Positions 1 to 12,655 of a stretch of DNA of 64,000 nt are shown here, one piece after another (the stretch's first letter is position 1; each line of letters starts with the position of its first letter). The stretch comes from Erythrophleum ivorense. Lineage: Eukaryota > Streptophyta > Magnoliopsida > Fabales > Fabaceae. Location: contig JAIUCV010000009.1 of NCBI GenBank assembly GCA_026724425.1, positions 24,445,846 to 24,509,845 of the forward strand. The letters run 5' to 3'. The notes below the pieces were generated by a model. That model did no database searches. It was not told the DNA's origin and saw only the letters and a program-made list of their open reading frames with translations. The translations under genes were made by a program, and so were the position numbers.

Positions 1-59
1 AAGAAACACACGCGTATACTCTCATCTTCTGAAATCATTGGCCCGGCAAATGTTGTGCT

Positions 60-135
60 CCCCTAAAATAATATTATTCTAAACTGACAGAGCCTCCGCT
101 TTTATATATGCGAAAGAGAGAGAGAAAGAGAAGAA
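60..135 (-). promoter_or_regulatory. Possible core promoter of a minus-strand gene lying left of the window
   Basis: Read on the minus strand, a purine/pyrimidine-biased run (CT-repeats, about 111-135) is followed by a TATA-like box, tatataaaa (complement of 100-108), and then by less AT-biased sequence leading off the left edge. A pyrimidine patch next to a TATA box is a common layout of plant core promoters. No ATG-initiated coding sequence can be followed in the 100 bases remaining, so this is inference from motif spacing only. Confidence 0.3.
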
Positions 136-930
136 GATTAATTAATACAATGTAATTAGAGTGAAATTTTTAATTAAAAAAAAGAAAAATAAAACTTTTT
201 AATATATCAACTATATATCTTTATCTCCTTTTTCTTTTTCTTCTCTCCGAGAAATATCATATTAAATATGTTTTAAGTGTAAGGTTAGTGTGTTAGAATA
301 TGGTAGAAATGAGAATGTTGGTAATACTTACATGTTGATGATAGAGTTTGACGAACGCGTGTTTATAAAATTTTATAGAAATTGATAAAATTTATGTTGA
401 TATATAGCATTCGTAGTTATAGATGGTATAGTAAATCAGTTATTGGGGTTCTCAAGGCAATGTCCATCAGTCGTTTGGGTTTACGAAAAGGATAATTCTC
501 ATTAGTTTGTTTGGGATACCCGAAAAGAGTAATTTCTATTATGCAGGAAAAAAGGCCCACTGATCTTGGTGAGCCTTTTGACATATAACTTGGGAAATTG
601 TATTTCAAATACTAAGGATACAAATACCTTATAGGGTCTACATTTAAACTTTAGATGCCTTGAAATTTGCGAGACTTTCTCAGAGACATTATTTTTGTTT
701 CTCAAATCTTATTTTTGTGAAAACTTCAATTTCAATATATGTAAGCACATATGCTTTTCAAAATATGCCTTATTATATTGAATATTGAATTGTCAAAAGT
801 TAGACAATTTTTAAAGAGACTTTTCTTCACTTGATTAGTAGTTATTACTTAAATTTCATTTGTTGTAATGAAACTTTGTGTTGCTACATCTTCCTCTGAT
901 CTTTAAGTAGACATTTGACTATAGTAGATA
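136..930. other. Unassigned AT-rich intergenic DNA
   Basis: No open frame with protein character, tandem repeat or transposon end was recognised here. Two short overlapping open frames on the minus strand (417-705) have no recognisable features and look like chance. Confidence 0.5.
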
Positions 931-1345
931 CATTACAAGAAAAAGAAAAGAAAAGAAAATAGTGATAGAAAATTGTCTTGCTATTCTATCACTGCAGGGC
1001 TATAGCAAACAAACAATGAGGAAACATTATCTTGCTGTACTAGGGCTACTAATCAATGAGGAAAATTTTTGCTCCGCAATCCCTCACTAATGAAAATGAT
1101 GACAAAAATTTCCTTGTGCACCTCCATTGCTGTAATTAGATAAATCATTTGTAATTCCCTTAGCCATTAGCAAGGGAATGGCAGAGGAATTTTCGCAACC
1201 TAATTTCCCTCACACTTTTAGTGTTATTTCCTCTTAGTTCCCTTGTTATTTTCCCTAGTTAATTCTTCTTACTTCCCTTGTTGTATTTCCTCACTAATTC
1301 CTCGCAATTCCCTCACTATTAACCCTTGCTAATCCTTCACTATCA
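931..1345 (-). mobile_element. Probable CACTA (En/Spm-type) transposon end with subterminal repeats
   Basis: The sequence cattacaagaaaaag at 931 is one base from the plant CACTA terminal repeat consensus CACTACAAGAAAA. It is followed over about 400 bases by many copies, in varied form, of a short motif of the type (at)tccctcactaat, as expected for the subterminal repeats where the TnpA-type protein binds. The remnant coding tail at 1766-1948 on the minus strand reads toward this end, consistent with the 3' end of an element lying on the minus strand. The opposite end and the 3-bp target duplication were not found, so the element is truncated or its other end is unrecognisable. Confidence 0.45.
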
Positions 1346-1765
1346 TTGTTGGTTAAAGAAAAATTCAGAATGTTCCATGTGTTTTATATCCCCCCTATTT
1401 AACTTGCAATGAAACAATGCTACACATAAGTAGTTAGCTAGCAATTGAAATAAAGAAATATACATAACAAAGTTGTACCTTATATTATAGAAGTCCATAA
1501 CTATTAAAAAAAAAGAACTCCTAACTATTGTTATCTAAGCCTTCTTGATCTTCTCTACCAAAGAAGTCCTACATACACAAAGGAATGCTTTATGTCATCA
1601 ACATACACTACTACTTACTGACATTAGTATACCTAAAAAAAGTGGTATGCTGACATTAGTAAATTATGTAACAATAAAGGTGAAACATAAAAGAAAAGAC
1701 AGCCTCTTTAAGATGTGCGATGTGAAAATAAAAAAAGAGAATGCAAAATTCAACATACCTTGGAA

Positions 1766-1948
1766 TTAAGAATTGCTAAAATCCATATCTCCTAGATTAG
1801 CCTCTTCCTCCTTCTTGTCCTCCTCGAAAACCTTAATATCATTAGTACCTTTGTTGTCAAAGATGAAGTCATTGTTGAAGTAAACATCTGATAGGTTAAG
1901 TATTTTGTTAACATGAATGTCAATATCATTAGTATCTTAGTTATGAAG
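1766..1948 (-). pseudogene. Remnant acidic C-terminal coding tail, possibly of a CACTA transposase
   Basis: On the minus strand a frame of about 60 codons ends at a TAA (1766-1768). It has strongly protein-like composition, rich in Asp, Glu and Asn, with the stretches DIDIHVNKILNLSDVYFNND and EEDKKEEEANLGDM. An in-frame stop lies immediately upstream and another short protein-like stretch precedes that in a different frame, so it is broken. Its position roughly 800 bases inside a CACTA-like end, reading toward that end, suggests the C-terminus of a TNP2-type transposase. This is inferred from position, not from recognised catalytic motifs. It could instead be a remnant of an unrelated gene. 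Confidence 0.3.
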
Positions 1949-3308
1949 AGTTTTAGCCTAACCTTGTAAGTTGTCCAGTATTCTCCACTACCTCTACCAC
2001 TACCAAGTGGCTATCTTGTGTAGCACACTTGTTATGCCCTCAAGAATTGATTTTTAGAAACTACCTAAGCCAAAAATACCTTAGAAATATAAGAAAAATA
2101 TTTGGAAAATAAAAATTTTTAAGCAAATTTCTAGGGTCAAAGTACAAATAGTAAAAGCTTAGGGCTAAAACTCATAAGTTTAGCTTGGGTTAAAAATTAA
2201 TTTTTCTATACAAAAATTACAAGCGTGATGGATTGGAAATTTTGATATGCAGCTTGAAAGAAATAGAGATAAAATCCATAATTTCATAATATATTAAAAC
2301 AGTGGTTTTATGAATTAAGTATAGGGCCTATTCTTTGAACTCAAGGAAATGAAAATGGCAAGTTTCATACTAATTCAAGCAAAAACTAATGCAAGAATGT
2401 GAAACTCAGTAAGACACTCTAAAACACTCTAATACCATAATGTAGCACCCTACCTTTCAATGTGTTACTAATCTTGTTTCTTATCAACGTAGTAGAAATT
2501 AAACAATAAAATTTTTCCTTTTCATCTGCAATTCGATTCTAAAACAAATTCCATTAACATTTAATTAACCATATATCTAACATTAGAAATAATACTATCA
2601 TAGTGTTCAAACACTTATATATGAAAGTACAATTAATCCTTATACTTAAGGGTGTTCATTAGCCCATTCCAACCTAACTTAATCAAGTCATACTGGGCCA
2701 AGCTAAGAAGTAAAATGGTCAAAACTTTTTTAAAAAATAGGCTAGTATATTAGGTTAGGCTAGGTGATGAGCAAAACCTTCTAACAAGTTATGCTTGGCC
2801 TTACCCAGTATAGTTAAACTTTTTTGTTAAAAAAAAATAAGCATCTTCAATTTACAGCTTTCCCAATTCCTAAATCTTAAAAAGAAATGAAACCCAAACC
2901 CTCGCCTCTTGTACCCATTCGTCCCTCACTTATAGCAACATACAAACACACTCAAAGACCAAAGTTTCCTCTTCCTACTTTTGCCATCAACCACCTACAT
3001 GCAACCATAGCCATGCATGTTGTTAGTCATCCTCCATTTATGGTTCTATTTTGTTATGCTCTTTTCTTGTACTCATTCATCCCTTACAGCCATGCACTCA
3101 TGAGTTACAGTCATCATAGTTATACCCTAAAAGCTTCCTTTTTTTACATTTAGCACTGGCCCACTATATGAAGCCATGGCCACCCACATTGTCCTCCATA
3201 TCTGTGCTTCCATTCTACTCTTTAGCTTGGGTAAGTTCTAAGTTATTTTCCTATTTGCCTATTTATCTTATCCTTAAGTACATTAGATTCCTTGTTTTAT
3301 TTTATTAG
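1949..3308. other. Unassigned intergenic DNA, probably old transposon sequence
   Basis: Contains a possible LTR-like start at 2439 (tgtagcaccctacctttcaa) that resembles, in complement, the end of the LTR segment at 33035 (family D). It cannot be followed far. An 88-codon open frame at 2887-3153 is low in charged residues, lacks recognisable domains and is not called as a gene. Confidence 0.35.
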
Positions 3309-3416
3309 AGTTCTTTGGATGCCTTTGAAAAGAAGAATATAGCTTTGGACCTTGAGCTTATGAAGGCTCAAAAAGTTAGTAATGAAACCATTGAGAAATT
3401 GATGGAGGTCAAATAG
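3309..3416 (+). pseudogene. Exon-like remnant, 36 codons, unrecognised
   Basis: After a splice-acceptor-like run (ttttattag, ending 3308) a frame of 36 codons runs to a TAG at 3414-3416. It encodes a charged, helix-prone peptide with stretches such as LDAFEKKNIALDLELMKAQ and ends EKLMEVK. The composition suggests a coiled-coil C-terminal exon, and the intron-like T-rich sequence upstream fits. No upstream exon could be joined with confidence and no family is recognised, so it may be a gene or transposase remnant or a chance frame. Confidence 0.2.
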
Positions 3417-3782
3417 AGATGTTTGCAATTCCAGTAAAATTTGAAAAGCTATTTTTCTACATGTGTTGGTTATCTAATTACTCTTTCTTTTTTTGGTCTT
3501 TTATTTGAATGTAGTCTTAAGAAGAAGTTATTAACTTTAAAGGATGAAAATTGTGTCTTATATCATAAACCCTTTAGTCTATCTCCTAAAAGTAACCATC
3601 CAACTTTTGCAAAGTCATTGTTGGAAGGAAGTTGCATAAGCATGTACATGTGCATATATCCATAACTATAAACATTTATAAAGACTTGATTTAAATTTAT
3701 TTACTTTGACTTTGTTATCTTGAGGCTCCTAATTCTTACTTGTTAGGTACATGGTACATTTTTTTTATCTATGTTCTAGATG
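3417..3782. other. Unassigned AT-rich DNA
   Basis: No feature supported. A 74-codon open frame (3441-3665) has no protein-family signs. It ends at the target site of the LTR that starts at 3788. Confidence 0.4.
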
Positions 3783-3787
3783 TGTTT

Positions 3788-6700
3788 TGTAACACCATAT
3801 TTATTTGCCTCATCTCATACTATTCTAGCTTGCCTTTCCTTGGTCTAGCACATTTACTCAAGAAAAAGCAATGAAAATATTCAATTATTTTGCATTGCAT
3901 CATGTATAAATTTTTCATTCCATGTCCTGTGGACCATATGAACTCATTCATCTCATTTTCATATTTAAATACATAAATAAAGCTCATAACCATCTCAAGA
4001 TGTGGCCTAAAACTCAAACAATTGAAGTACATACATGAAAATGAAGTGTGCATCCTTGGACTGAAATTCCAGACTTTTGTCATGAGAAAAATCATAATTA
4101 ATTTTAGAAAAATTAAATCAAACACACTATACCATTCTAGAAAGCTATAGATGGCTAATTTATGCTAAAAATACCTCCAGACCACAACAAGGACATTTAG
4201 CCACCATAAATTGTGGAATAGTAACAAAGGTCTCTTATCGCTACTGGTACTGTCCCTCAACTTCAAAAATTCATATCTCCCTGCTCATATGTCCAATTAG
4301 GGTGATCTCGGTAGCCATGGAAAGCTTATCATGTCTAGTTTATGTTTGTAAAATTTTTTGAGCATTAGACACCATGTGGCCCTTGAATGATGCAGCAAAA
4401 GAAATTGACCATATGAACAGTATTTGCATCAATTCAATAAAAAAATACCAACTTTGAAAAATCATAATTATTTCCATAGAGTTTTAAATAATCTAGTCTT
4501 TTATATCCCAAAAATACCTAAATGAGATCTATATGCATCCCAAATTTTATGGGCAAATTCATTCATTTGTTTAGATCTTGATATTAGGTTGCAAAATGGC
4601 TCATTTTATGTCTCATAAGGGGTCCAAATGGTCTATTTTGGTTTCTAAGGCAGCCATGGCCACTTGAGCACATGAAAAAGCACCAAAATGATCTACTAAA
4701 TTTTTCTCAAAGGTGCACAAACCCAAATTTCTCAAACTCACTCATCCACTCCAAGTTATACACAAGAGCATACATGTAAAATCTTGCCATTCAATGCCCA
4801 AAGGTTGCTATATCAGGCATATGGCATCAAATCTTATACATACATAATACATTTACATATTTACATGTGTTCATAAGGTCATACAACATATACAATTAAG
4901 GATTACACCATCTGCCACTCATATAACTACAAGTTGGCATTTTCACACACTTGGTTGTCAAACATTCCTCTTCAAGCTTGGTGGCTCTCATTTCTTTGCT
5001 CACTTGGTCCACTTAGACATTTTAGATGTGGGGAGCAAGGAATGAGATTCTAGGATTCCCAATAGCTCTTCTCCCTTTTAATCACACATAAAGAATGCAA
5101 ATCCAAGTCTAGAAATATATGAATGACATTATGGAACATGTGTATCATTCATGGAATATTTTTAGTATTCAAGAAGTCACACAAATCATACATAGGCTTG
5201 CCAAGTGAGTAGTTTAGCCTCACCCATTTTCTTTATAGATTTTGGACTTACCTTATCCATTTTCTTAATGGCTCTTAACTAAGCCTTACTTTTGGGAGAC
5301 TCTTGGCTTTGTCTCAACCATTCTTAAGGGTTCTTGGCTCATCCTCATCATGGCTAGAGGGTTCTTGGCTTTACCACACTCAAGCAAAGTCACAAGACAT
5401 CATTTGAATGCATCAAAAAATATTATGAAACCATGACATCTAGATACATGCTAAGACATTTTCAATAGCTCAAAACATACACACATACATCTAAGATAAG
5501 ACAAACGTCCATTCATGCATGAGAGAAAGAAGAGAGAGCTACCTTTGTCACAAATGAACACTTTCTTCCTTGAACTTGGTTCCACTCCTACCCCCACACA
5601 CTCACAAGAAGATGGAACTTGTTTCCCTTGGCCTAGATACATAATATGAAAGCCAATTACACTCTTGGAACAAATTCTAAAGCTACATATTCATTTCGAA
5701 AGCTAAGTAGTTCATATGGCTCTTTTATGGTTCCATAATGAAGCAACCTTAGGAAAACATAATCTTGGCTTCATTCTTTGCATCCATCTAAGGTTCTTGA
5801 CTTTACTAAAGTCTTTTGGAGCCATCACACAATTAATTTAAGAAGCTAGTTAGGTGTTGCTTCTTTAATCCATAATATGGAACCTAGGATGCCATCTTAC
5901 TATCCATAACTTCTAAAATTTTTCTAAGGCTTCCTCTCATCCTCTCCCATCATACATGATGCAAAACTAAGTTTGGAAGGAATTAAAACACTCCCTAGGT
6001 ACATGAACCCTCCTTGGCCGAGGCTATGCTTCCATATGGCACCAATGGAGTAGTTTTAATTTCTTTGATGGGAGAAGGATGTGGGAGGCTCACTTGGTGT
6101 CTTAGGAACTTGTATATACTCTTAGACAACTTAACTTACTACTAGGAAGCTTTATCTTAGCCTAGGTGCAACTAAATTCCTAAATTCCATAACCTGTATT
6201 GTAAAGCTCCTTTTTCAATTCTAGTTGTATATTCTTAATCCTCACACTCCATAACCCTTGGTTCCATTAAGAACACATAAAGAAAAACTCTCCTCCTCAC
6301 TTTCTCTCTTTAGACCAAAGCTTAAATGGCTTGAAAATATAAGATTTTGTGAGTGTTTCAAATAAAGTCTTACCTTAAAACGAATCTCTCTTCGCATAGA
6401 TTATTTTTCACCGATTAGTTTCTTGAAAAGAATTTCTTTTTGGCTTGGGTCAGACCTAAATCTTCTAGTTTTCAAGAAAAGAAAACCACCATTAGAGAGT
6501 TCTTAGAGGGAGGAACAACTTTCCTAACTAACACATAATAAAACGAGGTCGTTTACTTATCTAAATGAAAGCTTAAACCTCTTTTCTCTCTCCCCTCTTA
6601 ATGTCACGCCATGGCTGCTCCAATTTCTGCAAATGGAAGTTTGGAGAAGGTGATGAGGTGTAATCTTACTTAAGAAGCCTCTTTTACAATTTTTCAAAAT

Positions 6701-7264
6701 GACCATTTTGCCCCTATGAGCTTATTTGCTTTGTTTAAGTTCATTTCAACTCCATTTTTAGAACTATCTTTTCCATCATAAAATTTAGGTCCTCTAATTC
6801 ATAAAATACCTTTGGTTTCATCCAAATTGAATTTAAAACCTGCCCAAATGAACCAGTCAAAATTTGGGTCAGCCGATAATCTAAAACGTAAACTGGAGAA
6901 GTTTTAATTGTTCTAGGATTTCTTATAGTTTTCAGGGCCTCTGAGAACCTGAGAAACTCATTTTTTTCATTTAAAAATTCCTCCTATGAGTTTTCCAAAA
7001 AGTGCCTAAAATTACAAAAATGCCATTATGTTTCGTTGCATTTTCATTAAATTCTGTCTGGTTGTTCTAGCTCTATTTTTAGGGCACTTCTAACATTGGA
7101 TGCTCATTAATTAAAGTTTAGAATAATATTTTAATTTTATTGGACCTCAAATCCTTCTCTTTGAGGGATTTTCTTTTGTATCCCATGAGTTTCGTATGTT
7201 TACAAAGAAATTAAACGTTATGTTTCTCGCGTTATCTCACATTTTTGGAAAACCAAATATTAGA
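3788..7264 (-). mobile_element. Solo LTR, family A (3477 bp), target duplication tgttt
   Basis: Begins tgtaacaccatat and, by alignment with the copy at 19811-23475, ends at 7264 in a degraded form of ggatgttaca. It is flanked by an exact 5-bp duplication tgttt (3783-3787 and 7265-7269). There is no primer site, coding region or second LTR inside, so it is interpreted as a solo LTR left by LTR-LTR recombination. It is in minus orientation relative to the plus copies at 15351 and 33571. It contains the degenerate 31-bp minisatellite near 5205-5350. The largest open frames inside (3820-4125, 5451-5642) are not conserved in the other copies. Confidence 0.85.
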
Positions 7265-7280
7265 TGTTTAGAACAATTTT

Positions 7281-7857
7281 TGTAATATTCTATGTGTTGT
7301 AAACCAATATAATCCTTAAACAATGAAATGAATTAATTAAAAAGGGAACACAAGAAGAGAAAAGGCTAGTCAGAGCTAAAAGAGTCGAATTAGGCCAAAC
7401 CTATAAAAATTCAAGGATTTATAAAATATGATGATTGGCTTGAGAAATGAATATCCTTTATCATAATGTTATGAAATAAGGTTAGTGGGTTAACCAAATG
7501 AGGTTATTTTGATTAAATCCTTGATAATGTATGGTTTAAGGTTTCAGTTGACTATAACTTTTCCAAACCATTTTAAGGCATAATAACCTTAAAGTAGATA
7601 TTTTTCATAAAGAGGAGAGTCTAAATTTTAGAATGGAGTGTTAGTTTCTGAAAATATTGAGAAATTAGCTCAAATAGAGGAATTAAAGTTTAGGGACATA
7701 ATAGTCATTTTTGAAATTATTGGAAAATATCTTAGATATTTCTTGGTTCTTATATATATATATATATATCACACCACTTCTTCTCTTTCATTCTTAATTA
7801 ACTTTGGGTAGATCCAAGACTCATCATGGTGGCATGAAAAAGGTAAGAAAGAGAAGG
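7281..7857 (+). mobile_element. Degraded LTR fragment (family A-like), left part, interrupted by nested LTRs
   Basis: Contains, in diverged form, the segment that lies about 300-450 bases inside plus-strand family A copies (the tgac...aaacttt...aaccatt...aaggt block, then a tt-atggaaaag-like block). A (TA)n microsatellite of about 10 units lies at 7750-7769. The sequence is interrupted at 7857 by a family B solo LTR and resumes at 10574. The 5' limit near 7281 (tgtaatattc) is a guess. Confidence 0.4.
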
Positions 7858-10568
7858 TATAACAACCCTAATTCCTCATCATCGTAATTAAGACTAATTG
7901 CATGATTAATAATCAGAAATCAAGGTCTAAAACTATTACAACTAATTAAAATAGAAAAAAGGTGAAAAAATTTGAACCTTGATATTTTAGGGTTATTAGT
8001 TAAAAACCCACAACTAATTGAATCCACAAGTGATCACAATTATCAGTTAAGACCTTTGATTCATCATACTATTGATTTTAACTCACAAAACCCCTTATAA
8101 ATGTTCTCAAGTCATTTCCTAACCTTAACATAGTGAAATTCAAGGCTTCTAAGTTAAAAATAAGAGTTTGAGAACTTTCGCCGTAACTTAGACCTTTCCT
8201 GTCGCAACTAAGTTGGTTATTGGAACCTAAAAACTAAGTTTGGAGACTGCCCCTGCAACTTGGGATATCTGTGCCATGGCATAAGTGACTACTAGAGCTC
8301 AAAATCGACAATTCGAACCTTGTGCCATGACTCAAGGCTTCTGTGTCACGACAAACATGGTCTTGGGACCTACTATTCACACTCTTTGTGATTCTTATTA
8401 CAGCGAGGGTCTGACGAGCCTATATGGTGCCATGGCGGGTATGCCTCCTAGAACCCTCAACTTAATTTATTCGAGTTATGCTGTAGCAGAAAAACCTACG
8501 TCATGGTAAAGTTATATTCTTTACGCTCTAGGGTAAAATTTTCATCTTACGTTGTGATGAGATGTCTCATGCCGCAGAGCTCCCTGCCTTTGACTGACTG
8601 TGGGCAACAACTTGAGGTGTTTTAGTCGCGACTCAACTTCCTTCTGCACCTAAACTCTCCCAATTTCGTCCCAAGCACTCCAACACTCCTTCTAATGGCA
8701 TCCTAAGGTTATTCTACCTTAATCTATAAGGTTTTAAAAGTATTCAACCTGTAAATTTACTCAGCATGTCTACCATTACCAACTCAAATCCTAAATATCG
8801 ATTCCTACACATCTACTATCATACATTTGCAATTTATATATCAATGATAGCAAAAAGGATTCATATATACTAACATTATCATCCAAATATAAATTCCAAT
8901 ATAGGCTCCATGTATTATTAGTCTAAGTCAACAATTAAAGTATCACATGATTTCCTTCCTAGATAATAGACTATATCTTAGGATCAAAAAGATTCTATAT
9001 TAGATATATAAGTGCATACATCAAATTCCAAATTGTAAAGAGTCCAACTCCCTACTAGTTACATCATTGTTTGCCAAAACACAAAATACCTACACTTGGC
9101 AACTTGATTACATGATGTCGATGCTATACAAAAGAATAACAAAAATTAGCATCTACCTAAAGGACCTTCACCTAAAATAATTAGCCCATGAAATAAGGTG
9201 TGATGCAAATCTTAATAACCAAAGGCAAATTTCATTCATATATTCTAATTTAATTAATATATATATGCAATTAATCAAATAAGTGTAAAAAATAACAGTC
9301 ATATTCACAAATGAAACAATTAGGCTATCAATGACTACTATCCCATACTAGCAATTACATTTTACATGTTAAAAGCCATTAACACCAGGAGAGGCCTATC
9401 CATGGCACCAACTCCCCAATGAGTACAACCTAGGTTCAATGCATATAGGGGTATGATCACTACCCGGTACTCGATTGAAGCACAATACACAAGTGGCAAC
9501 TACACCATAGCTCCATCATGGATTCACAAGGTCCAAACACATCATTTAGATAGCCAACAATTCATTATGCAATCAAAATCATACTTGTGCAACAGATATA
9601 AAATTAAAGAGACATATGCAAGGAATTTAACATTAACCCCCAGTTGCCTTGTAGACAATTCTTTGAGAGCCAACAAAAATGCTACTTCAGCCTATGGACA
9701 CAAAACTACTTCATCATTTATAGTAGTAAGCCCAATACTCAAAGAATTAAACCACAAAGGACTACCTAAAGAGTACTTACCCAGCCACTACAAGAACCAA
9801 ATTTAGATTTGGTTATTCCTACACCAGTAACCTTAGAGCAACATTCTAAATTCTAGGAAAATTCACACAAAATCACTACTCATATAATAAATTAGCTATA
9901 AGGGTCCTAAACCAGTAGAAAATGTATCAAAATAAGAAGTTTATACTTACCCAATATCCTTCATAGCCTCAACCTCCAAAAATCCTCCAAGAAAACACCA
10001 AATAACCCATATCAAATTTGACGTGTAGTGAAAATGCTCTAAATGAAAAATTAATCAGGTGAAATTGAAGGGGAAGAGGATAGGGTCAAGTTATATAACA
10101 ATTACCTTAGTTGATTTTGGCTCTAGAAGTAGGAAATGATGGATTTATGCCAAGACCCCTAGCCTCCACCTTAAACCTCCAAAAATACTTTGTGTCTCTT
10201 GTGTTTCTGCAGAATGAAGGGGAAAGGGCTAAAGGAACTTGAGGTTTTAGAGTTTAGGTGGATTGTGGGCTGACCCAAAGGCCCAAATCCAAGTGAGTTC
10301 AAAAGTTAGTGCTAGTTAGGCCATGGTTTAAGTGTTAAATAGGTTAAATATGAGTTGGGCCTGCACAAAATAAATATTGGGGCTTTAAGAAAATGGAAAT
10401 TAGATTTCCCTAAGGCTAAGATTAGGCTTCTACACTTAGTCCAAAGCATAATTAAATTAATTATAAGGCCCAAATTAACGTCCACCTCCTTTAATTAATT
10501 CTCTTATTTAAACCCATATCAATTTCTAATTATTCATAATTATGCTTAATAAATTTTGAAGTGTTACA
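7858..10568 (-). mobile_element. Solo LTR, family B (2711 bp), target duplication gaagg/aaagg
   Basis: Begins tataacaacccta (a G-to-A change of the family start TGTGACAACC) and ends gtgttaca. It is flanked by gaagg (7853-7857) and aaagg (10569-10573), one transition apart. It aligns with the minus copy at 41764-44557 and the complement of 29707-32414. It carries the decayed GC-motif cluster at about 8170-8660 and the conserved block at about 9380-9530. It has no internal retrotransposon coding region. Open frames inside, including 117 codons at 9453-9806, are absent from the sister copies. Confidence 0.85.
8170..8660. repeat. Decayed cluster of GC-rich near-palindromic motifs in LTR family B
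   Basis: Repeated motifs of the type ttcgccgtaact, tgtcgcaacta, gtgccatggc, tgtcacgacaa and atgccgcagag recur about every 30-60 bases. They correspond in position to the better preserved clusters at 31715-32100 (complement) and 42080-42430. The forms seen here look like TpG/CpA decay products of CpG-rich motifs. Confidence 0.5.
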
Positions 10569-10573
10569 AAAGG

Positions 10574-10970
10574 AAATTCCAAAAGCAAATAGGTAAAGTT
10601 TTGTGCCAAATTTTGCTATGTCATAGTTATGAAACTTTTCGTACTCCTTCTCCTCATTCTCATGGTGGTTTTAGTTTTTCAAAAAGGGAATTTTTGTGGC
10701 TGGTCCCTTGAAGGAAGACGCTCCTTTGGTGAAACCAATTGTTCAAAATAATCTTCATTAAAAGCACGTCAAAACAAGGTATAATTAGACTATAGAAAAA
10801 TTGTATTCCTTTAGACTATAAGTTTGCATGGGTTTGGTGAAGAGAGAGAGAGAGGGAGAGAAGGAGGCTTGAGCTTGATGAAAACTTGGTGAAAATAAGG
10901 ATTTTGGAGGGTGAAGAATAAGAATATGTAAATAGAATTGGTAAAGAACCTAAAAAAAGACATATAGTTT
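10574..10970 (+). mobile_element. Degraded LTR fragment (family A-like), middle part between two nested LTRs
   Basis: Continues the segment broken at 7857 and is itself interrupted by the solo LTR starting at 10971. It contains GA-rich runs (about 10845-10865), as seen in the equivalent part of other plus-strand family A copies (for example 15930-15970 and 34200-34230). Confidence 0.4.
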
Positions 10971-12524
10971 TGTAACACCTTACTGACTACACTCTAGTTC
11001 ATCTCCCTCTAGGCTTGACTCCATATGATTTCCCAGAAAACTGACCGAAACCGTGGTATTTTACTACTTAAAATCGGGGTTTAACCGGTCGTATTTTGCC
11101 CCGTGGGTCCCGTGAACCCATCATTCACATTATCTACTCAAACACCATTTATACAACTTGTACATAGTCTCAAACAACTCACAAACCATGGGTAAGAAGC
11201 CAAAAACTCAGAAACTACAATTTCTCAATCGGGCCCATAAATCACATTTCTGGCTCCAACTTTGGAAAATCACAACTAATTATAAAAAAATGGGAATCAA
11301 GCAAATCATATCTCTCTGGAAAGCTTGGGATGTTAACTTCACACGAAAAATAACTCCCAGCCTCAATCTCAACTTTTAGACCCTCATTGACAGCGAAAAA
11401 GGAATAGATGTCCAGCTGTCCCTGATGCTGGTGCAGTTTACTGTCATGAACTTCGGAAAGTCGTAATTAAATTCACAAAAATCCAATCAGGGCAAACTAT
11501 ACCAATTTGGAAAGCTACAGATGTGAACTATAGGAGAAAAATAAGTCCAGATCAGTTCAGGAGTTATAAGACCTCGATAACCGATAAAACAGTAACGAAG
11601 GTCAGAAACTTCCCTGATGCTGATACAGAACTTCAGTAAATCGTTTCTCTCTCTACAGACCTCCAATTAAGGTGCTTCCAGTTGGTATAGGTCACTGTGG
11701 ATATCTAGTTTATGCTCCTAAAGCTTCATGACATTTGGACATCATTTGGTCTATGGATGACATGGTTTCATTTTCGGACCCAATGTACAGTACCATGACC
11801 AAACCATTGAAATTTTCCAATTTCAACAATTCACCAAATATTCTCTAGACCTCCGAATATTACCCACTCTAGCTTCTCAAGAAGCTCTCAATAGACTCTA
11901 GAGGCATGCCAAATGTCATAACAAGAAGAGCTCATCCGGTCATACTTTGACGGAGCTCACCCAATTGGTAGTTTTAGCACCACATGGGGTTCAAAACGGG
12001 TCTAAATGATCTCCCACATGCTCTAACCTCTATTGGGCAAATTTAAAAGTACCACTATAACATATGTGAATTATCTAAATAACTCAGATCATCATACATT
12101 CCAATTTCACTATGCTATGGAAGAGAATACACCATTTCACATAAGCCTCAAAAGGCCAACTTATACATTCTCATTACTTTAACCCTTTATATCATCCATA
12201 CATCATTTGTACATACATTCACATGTGCTCATATAGTTACAACTCCAAAAAGAATAGGTGCACTTTCATTTTGGCACCTTCTACATCAAAATAACCAAAA
12301 AGCTATACATCATTCTAACTATGCTCTTCTAGGCTCCGTGAGGTGTGCTCGCCTCTCCTTGAACACCACCTGAGTAATAGGATGGGAGGGGAAGGGGGTG
12401 AGATTCGGGAGAATCTCAATAGCTCATACTCATTCAAGATGCAACCAAGGCATATAGCTAGTCAAGCATGCATACAAGCCACAATAACACCACACATGCC
12501 ATGCTATCAAACCAATGCCAAGAC

Positions 12525-12655
12525 TAGGCTCTAGGGACTTTCGGTCTAGCCTCACCCGAGCTTTAGGACTTTTGGATCGGCCTCACCCTTGGTTTAGGGA
12601 CTTTTGGCTCCTCCTCACCCATCTCAAGGGACTTTCGGCACCACCTCACCCGAGC
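12525..12655. repeat. 31-33-bp minisatellite inside LTR (four units)
   Basis: Units of the type gggacttttggcty..cctcaccc are repeated at 31-33-bp spacing. The same unit in complement (ggtgaggctaagccaaaagtcc) recurs at 14540-14660, 17165-17345 and 38575-38765, and in this orientation at 5205-5350, 21415-21570 and 40555-40725. It is therefore a stable part of LTR family A. Confidence 0.75.

Noticed and set aside
9453..9806. 117-codon open frame on the plus strand
   Set aside because: It lies in a family B LTR. The corresponding part of the other two copies is interrupted, and no domain is recognisable.
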